7,803 bases of DNA. Source: Archaeoglobales archaeon (GTDB lineage Archaea; Halobacteriota; Archaeoglobi; Archaeoglobales; Archaeoglobaceae). The notes beneath the pieces were generated by a model that saw nothing but the letters and a program-made list of their open reading frames with translations, was not told where the DNA came from and ran no database searches. The position numbers were made by a program, and so were the translations under genes. Below, piece after piece: positions 5,301 to 7,803 of the stretch. Where the stretch lies: NCBI GenBank assembly GCA_003663055.1, contig QMZF01000034.1:1-7803 (forward strand), written 5' to 3'. The stretch's first letter is position 1. The number at the start of each line of letters is the position of its first letter.

Positions 5301-6260
5301 CTACAAGCTCCTCTTAATGGCTTTCCATTCTACACCTTTCTTCTTTCCAAAATTCACCATTGCCCTGAATGCTGCATACTGAAGAAGGAACGCGTGAATT
5401 GCCAAGCCAGCGATGACTGGAAGTTTTTTAACGTTTTTGAATTTGTATAGTATAAGAGGTGGAGAAAGCAGAATTAAAGGGGACAGGAGGAAAACGAAGT
5501 ACGTTAATGTCAAAGCCATCACCCAACCACGTATAAATTTTGGCCTTCCGCTCCTTTTCACGTCTTTCCAGTACTTCCAAAGTTGAAGCCCACCATAATA
5601 CCACCTCTCACGCTGGTTGAGCAAATCTCGCCACGTCAGTGGGGCCTGCTCGTAAACTGCGGTGTTAACCAAGAGTGCTTTGAAGCGTTTTGCATGCATG
5701 CGCGTTGCGAAGTCCGCATCCTCTGCAACTGCATCTTCTTTCAATCTGTATTTAAATAGATAATCTGCTCTCAGAACACCTATTAATCCGTTGAACTGCT
5801 TAAATCCTGTTCTCTTCAGCAAGAAATTTATCAGCATGTATTCTGCACATATCGTGCTTGATACTAGATTTGTGGCATTGGATATGTATCGAGGAGATGA
5901 AGCGATGTACGCTCTTGGTTCAGCATCGAGGGCTTTAACGCACTTAACTATAAAATCCTTTGCAGGACGAGAATCAACATCGAAAATAGCAATATACGTG
6001 GGTTTAAAATCCTTTAAAGCTTTTAAAGCATCATTTATAGCTCCAGCTCTCTTTCCTCTTGTGTTTTCTCTTTGAAGCACTTCAACACCTTCTTTTTTTA
6101 GTATTTCACCTCTGTTATCGTTTTTTCCATTTAGGTCAAGGACGTAAAGGATTTTCACCCTCATTTTTCCGAACTCGAGACTTTTTAGATGTCTTACAGA
6201 CTGTACGAGTATTTCTGCTGGTTCATAGGGTGAAACTGGGACGATTATGGCCACTCTCAT
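5301..6260 (-). CDS. Family 2 glycosyltransferase with QxxRW motif and C-terminal membrane helices
   Basis: A 319-residue enzyme expected to transfer a sugar from a nucleotide sugar at the inner face of the membrane. The GT-A fold begins at once (MRVAIIVPVSPYEP), with RGKRAGAIND at 68-77, the metal-binding D94-V-D96 in IFDVDSRP, FNGLIG at 156-161, the catalytic-base motif E180-D181 in AEDADFATR, and Q216-R-E-R-W220. The D, DxD, ED, QxxRW set is the one found in processive and related GT2 enzymes such as cellulose and hyaluronan synthases, but the protein is short and lacks N-terminal helices. Two hydrophobic stretches (about 246-273 and 280-305) should anchor the C-terminus. The ATG overlaps the GT4 stop codon as ATGA, with GGTGA 6 bases upstream, so translation is coupled. 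Donor and acceptor sugars cannot be read from sequence. Confidence 0.9.
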   Translation of the reverse strand: MRVAIIVPVSPYEPAEILVQSVRHLKSLEFGKMRVKILYVLDLNGKNDNRGEILKKEGVEVLQRENTRGKRAGAINDALKALKDFKPTYIAIFDVDSRPAKDFIVKCVKALDAEPRAYIASSPRYISNATNLVSSTICAEYMLINFLLKRTGFKQFNGLIGVLRADYLFKYRLKEDAVAEDADFATRMHAKRFKALLVNTAVYEQAPLTWRDLLNQRERWYYGGLQLWKYWKDVKRSGRPKFIRGWVMALTLTYFVFLLSPLILLSPPLILYKFKNVKKLPVIAGLAIHAFLLQYAAFRAMVNFGKKKGVEWKAIKRSL

Positions 6261-7321
6261 GCCAGTTCACCGTATATCTTCTCCACTTTGTTCAGGATTA
6301 TTTTCCAGTTGTATTTCTTCTCTACGGCTCTTCTTCCTTTTTTCCCTAGTTTTGTTGCGATTTTGTCGTTGGTAAGGATAAGTTTTAGCTTCTCTACAAG
6401 CTCTACACGGCTGGAGAAGACCATCCCGCCCTCTTTTGCTACCTCGGAAACTCCTGGGACATTCGCTGCTATGACTGGTGTGGAACAAGCCATCGCTTCG
6501 AGCAGGACTATGCCAAACGCTTCGAGCCTTGAAAAAGAGGGGAGAACGAGAATCCTTGCCCTTCTCATCCACTCTATTACGTCCTTCTTAGGTATTTTGC
6601 CGGTGAAGGTTGCACTAACGCTAAGCTTCTCTGCAAGCTTTTCGAACTTTGGTCTATCTTCTCCATCCCCTACTATCACGAGTTTGGCATCGATTTCTTT
6701 TTGTAGATCAGCTACCGCCTCTATTAGCAATGAAACACCCTTGTACTCCACCAGCCTGCCAACGTACAGAATAATGGGGCGCCTATTTCCTGCATCTACT
6801 CCTGGAATGAATTCGTCTGGATTTACAGCATTTGGAATAACTTCGACCTTCTCCAAGTAATTGGTTAGTATTTGAGAAGTTTTAGCGTAACTATGTGTAG
6901 TTGCCAATATTACATCAGCTCTTTCTAGGATGGGCGTAACAATCGATGCGTTTGTTTTTTCTATCTGCCTAGCAATCAAGGCTGGGACTGCGCAACCGTT
7001 GACCCTCGCCGGTATAACAACATCGTTGTGGTAGGTCACGACGTGGGGTCTTTTGTAGCGTTCAGAGAGTTTTGCGAAGTTCTTGGCGAAGAAGGGGGAG
7101 GGAACATGGGAGTGGTAGATGTCGGCTTTAATGTTGGGGAAAACTAGAGGAATTGGTGAGTAAGGAACGTTTATGCACGGAACTACGATATCAGAACCTA
7201 CGGAGGATACGACAACAACCTCATAACCCCTGCTTTTCAGACCCTCTGCAAGATTCTTTGCGTGTATTTCCACACCGCCAATGTGCGGAGGGTAATAAGG
7301 GGTTGACATCGCTATTTTCAT
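6257..7321 (-). CDS. Family 4 glycosyltransferase (GT-B fold)
   Basis: A 354-residue retaining glycosyltransferase of the GT4 (glycogen synthase-like) clan. The N-terminal domain has the glycine loop in PPHIGGVEIHAKNLAEGLKS (11-30) and a YHND turn at 97-100. The second domain begins after VIPNAVNPDEF (161-171), with YVGRLVEYKG (R189 and K194 expected to bind the donor phosphates), VGDGEDR (217-223), LPSFSR-EAFG, and the E267-x7-E275 motif that holds the donor. There is no signal peptide or membrane span, so it is cytoplasmic or membrane-associated. It is the first gene of the operon. ATG 7321 lies about 27 bases after a TATA box, so its mRNA is probably leaderless, and its stop overlaps the next gene by four bases. 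The partners suggest a role in building a lipid-linked glycan for surface protein or lipid glycosylation; the donor sugar is unknown. Confidence 0.92.
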   Translation of the reverse strand: MKIAMSTPYYPPHIGGVEIHAKNLAEGLKSRGYEVVVVSSVGSDIVVPCINVPYSPIPLVFPNIKADIYHSHVPSPFFAKNFAKLSERYKRPHVVTYHNDVVIPARVNGCAVPALIARQIEKTNASIVTPILERADVILATTHSYAKTSQILTNYLEKVEVIPNAVNPDEFIPGVDAGNRRPIILYVGRLVEYKGVSLLIEAVADLQKEIDAKLVIVGDGEDRPKFEKLAEKLSVSATFTGKIPKKDVIEWMRRARILVLPSFSRLEAFGIVLLEAMACSTPVIAANVPGVSEVAKEGGMVFSSRVELVEKLKLILTNDKIATKLGKKGRRAVEKKYNWKIILNKVEKIYGELA

Positions 7322-7340
7322 TGCTTTGCCTGCACGTTTT

Positions 7341-7353
7341 GAATTATATAAAG
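7341..7353 (-). promoter_or_regulatory. TATA box of the three-gene glycan operon
   Basis: On the minus strand CTTTATATAATTC is centred about 26 bases before ATG 7321, giving a leaderless start for the GT4 gene. No other promoter is evident before the two downstream genes, which overlap or nearly touch. Confidence 0.65.
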
Positions 7354-7680
7354 GTTTTAGTATTTTTAATCGTGGCTTAGATTAGAGAGATTGCAGCAAA
7401 GGTATGGATATACAATTCTCTGAGGACAATTCTTTGCTGAGAGGGGTTTGTTAGAGCTTAGATGCTTTAGATGAGTTAGGTTGGGTAAATAAAAGTTTCA
7501 AAGATATTTGTAACACCAGTAACACCGGCATCGCACCAACAGCAGAATTAACAGAACTCCAAATGTCTTTCGATTGCTTTGTAACGCCTTTTGCGAAATT
7601 CTGGGTACTTTTGATTTTTTATTTTTCATCTAAAAAAGAGCATACTCACAATGTGTTTTTGGCGTCATTTAAGTAGAGAG
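7354..7680. other. Gene-poor interval between the glycan operon and the SRP RNA gene
   Basis: No confident gene. A 43-codon minus-strand frame (7629-7498, starting MKNKKSKVPRI with a hydrophobic VLLILLLV stretch) lies about 50 bases downstream of the SRP RNA but has no clear ribosome site or promoter. Short repeats lie at 7394-7439: CAGCAAAG (7394-7401) inverted at CTTTGCTG (7432-7439), and ACAATTCT twice (7412-7419 and 7426-7433). A T tract on the minus strand (7637-7632) about 45 bases past the SRP RNA end may terminate that transcript. Confidence 0.35.
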
Positions 7681-7803
7681 GTGGGCGCGCCTCGGGTCGA
7701 TCCGCGTTACGGAGATAAGCTCTGCCCGGTCTCTCCTCCCCGCTACCCTGGAAGCGCCGTGCGTCCGGGGTAAGCCTGCTCCCTTCCGGGCCTGGGCCGA
7801 TTC
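7681..7803 (-). ncRNA. Signal recognition particle (7S) RNA, 3' part; 5' part lies beyond the window
   Basis: On the minus strand this stretch contains the invariant SRP helix 8 core: GGCCCGGAAGGGAGCAGG (about 7792-7775), a stem capped by the GGAA tetraloop (7787-7784) followed by the AGCA internal-loop strand where SRP54 binds. About 90 further bases of G+C-rich sequence end in GGCGCGCCCAC at 7681, as expected for the 3' strands of helices 5 and 1. The distance from helix 8 to the end fits an archaeal SRP RNA of about 300 bases. The Alu domain, the 5' strand of helix 5 and helix 6 must lie to the right of the window. G+C is about 70%, far above the flanking DNA, and the composition changes sharply at 7680/7681, which I take as the 3' end to within a few bases. 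The RNA works with SRP54 and SRP19 in directing membrane and secreted proteins to the translocon. Confidence 0.9.

Noticed and set aside
6288..6860. Long plus-strand open frame (190 codons) opposite the GT4 gene
   Set aside because: It is an antisense shadow of a gene with clear GT4 motifs; the translation is rich in Ser, Phe and Thr with no recognisable pattern, and no promoter or ribosome site is seen.
1..7803. CRISPR array, phage genes or complete insertion sequence
   Set aside because: No regularly spaced direct repeats of suitable length, and no transposase, integrase or capsid-like protein was found on either strand.
7681..7803. Plus-strand RNA gene or rRNA fragment at the right edge
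   Set aside because: The G+C-rich block makes sense only on the minus strand, where the GGAA-capped helix 8 and AGCA loop of SRP RNA appear. No rRNA signature was recognised.

Overview
The window looks like chromosomal DNA from a thermophilic euryarchaeon, probably of the Archaeoglobales or a close relative. The domain is well supported. A tRNA gene lacks an encoded CCA. The partial RNA gene at the right edge carries the SRP RNA helix 8 core. Archaeal TATA boxes sit about 25-27 bases before several start codons, so those genes are probably leaderless, while internal operon genes carry GGTGA(T) ribosome sites. The protein set (MtaB-type methylthiotransferase, stand-alone NifU domain, glycosyltransferases with a flippase-like protein) fits. 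The tRNA is 72% G+C and the SRP RNA part about 70%, against AT-rich surroundings, which suggests growth at high temperature. The order-level placement is inference from protein style, not from a search.

Layout, left to right. Positions 1-315 hold what looks like a decayed minus-strand gene of unknown family, with a plausible promoter but three frame breaks. A divergent promoter region leads to an intact tRNA-Ala(CGC) at 444-515. On the minus strand, 1065-644 is a two-gene cassette: a BrnT-like candidate toxin followed by a 47-residue partner that overlaps it by one base. Positions 1066-1380 carry no confident gene. From 1412 to 3709 run three plus-strand genes: a tRNA methylthiotransferase (MtaB type), an RNase Z-like metallo-beta-lactamase protein 9 bases after it, and a NifU-type iron-sulfur scaffold with its own promoter. 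A small zinc-ribbon protein of unknown function follows (start probably 3838). It converges on a tight minus-strand operon, 7321-4282, encoding a GT4 glycosyltransferase, a GT2 glycosyltransferase with QxxRW motif, and a polytopic flippase/LPG-synthase-like membrane protein. After a 300-base gap, the right edge is the 3' part of the SRP RNA gene on the minus strand.

Functionally there are two blocks. One is RNA-centred: tRNA-Ala, a 4Fe-4S radical-SAM tRNA modifier, an RNase Z-like hydrolase, an Fe-S scaffold that could serve the modifier, and SRP RNA. The other is an envelope glycan block, in which two glycosyltransferases and an AglD-like integral membrane protein are translationally coupled and share one promoter, consistent with assembly of a glycan on a membrane lipid. 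The least explained parts are the toxin/antitoxin-like pair with its unusual start, the decayed gene at the left edge, the zinc-ribbon orphan, and the two gene-poor gaps.
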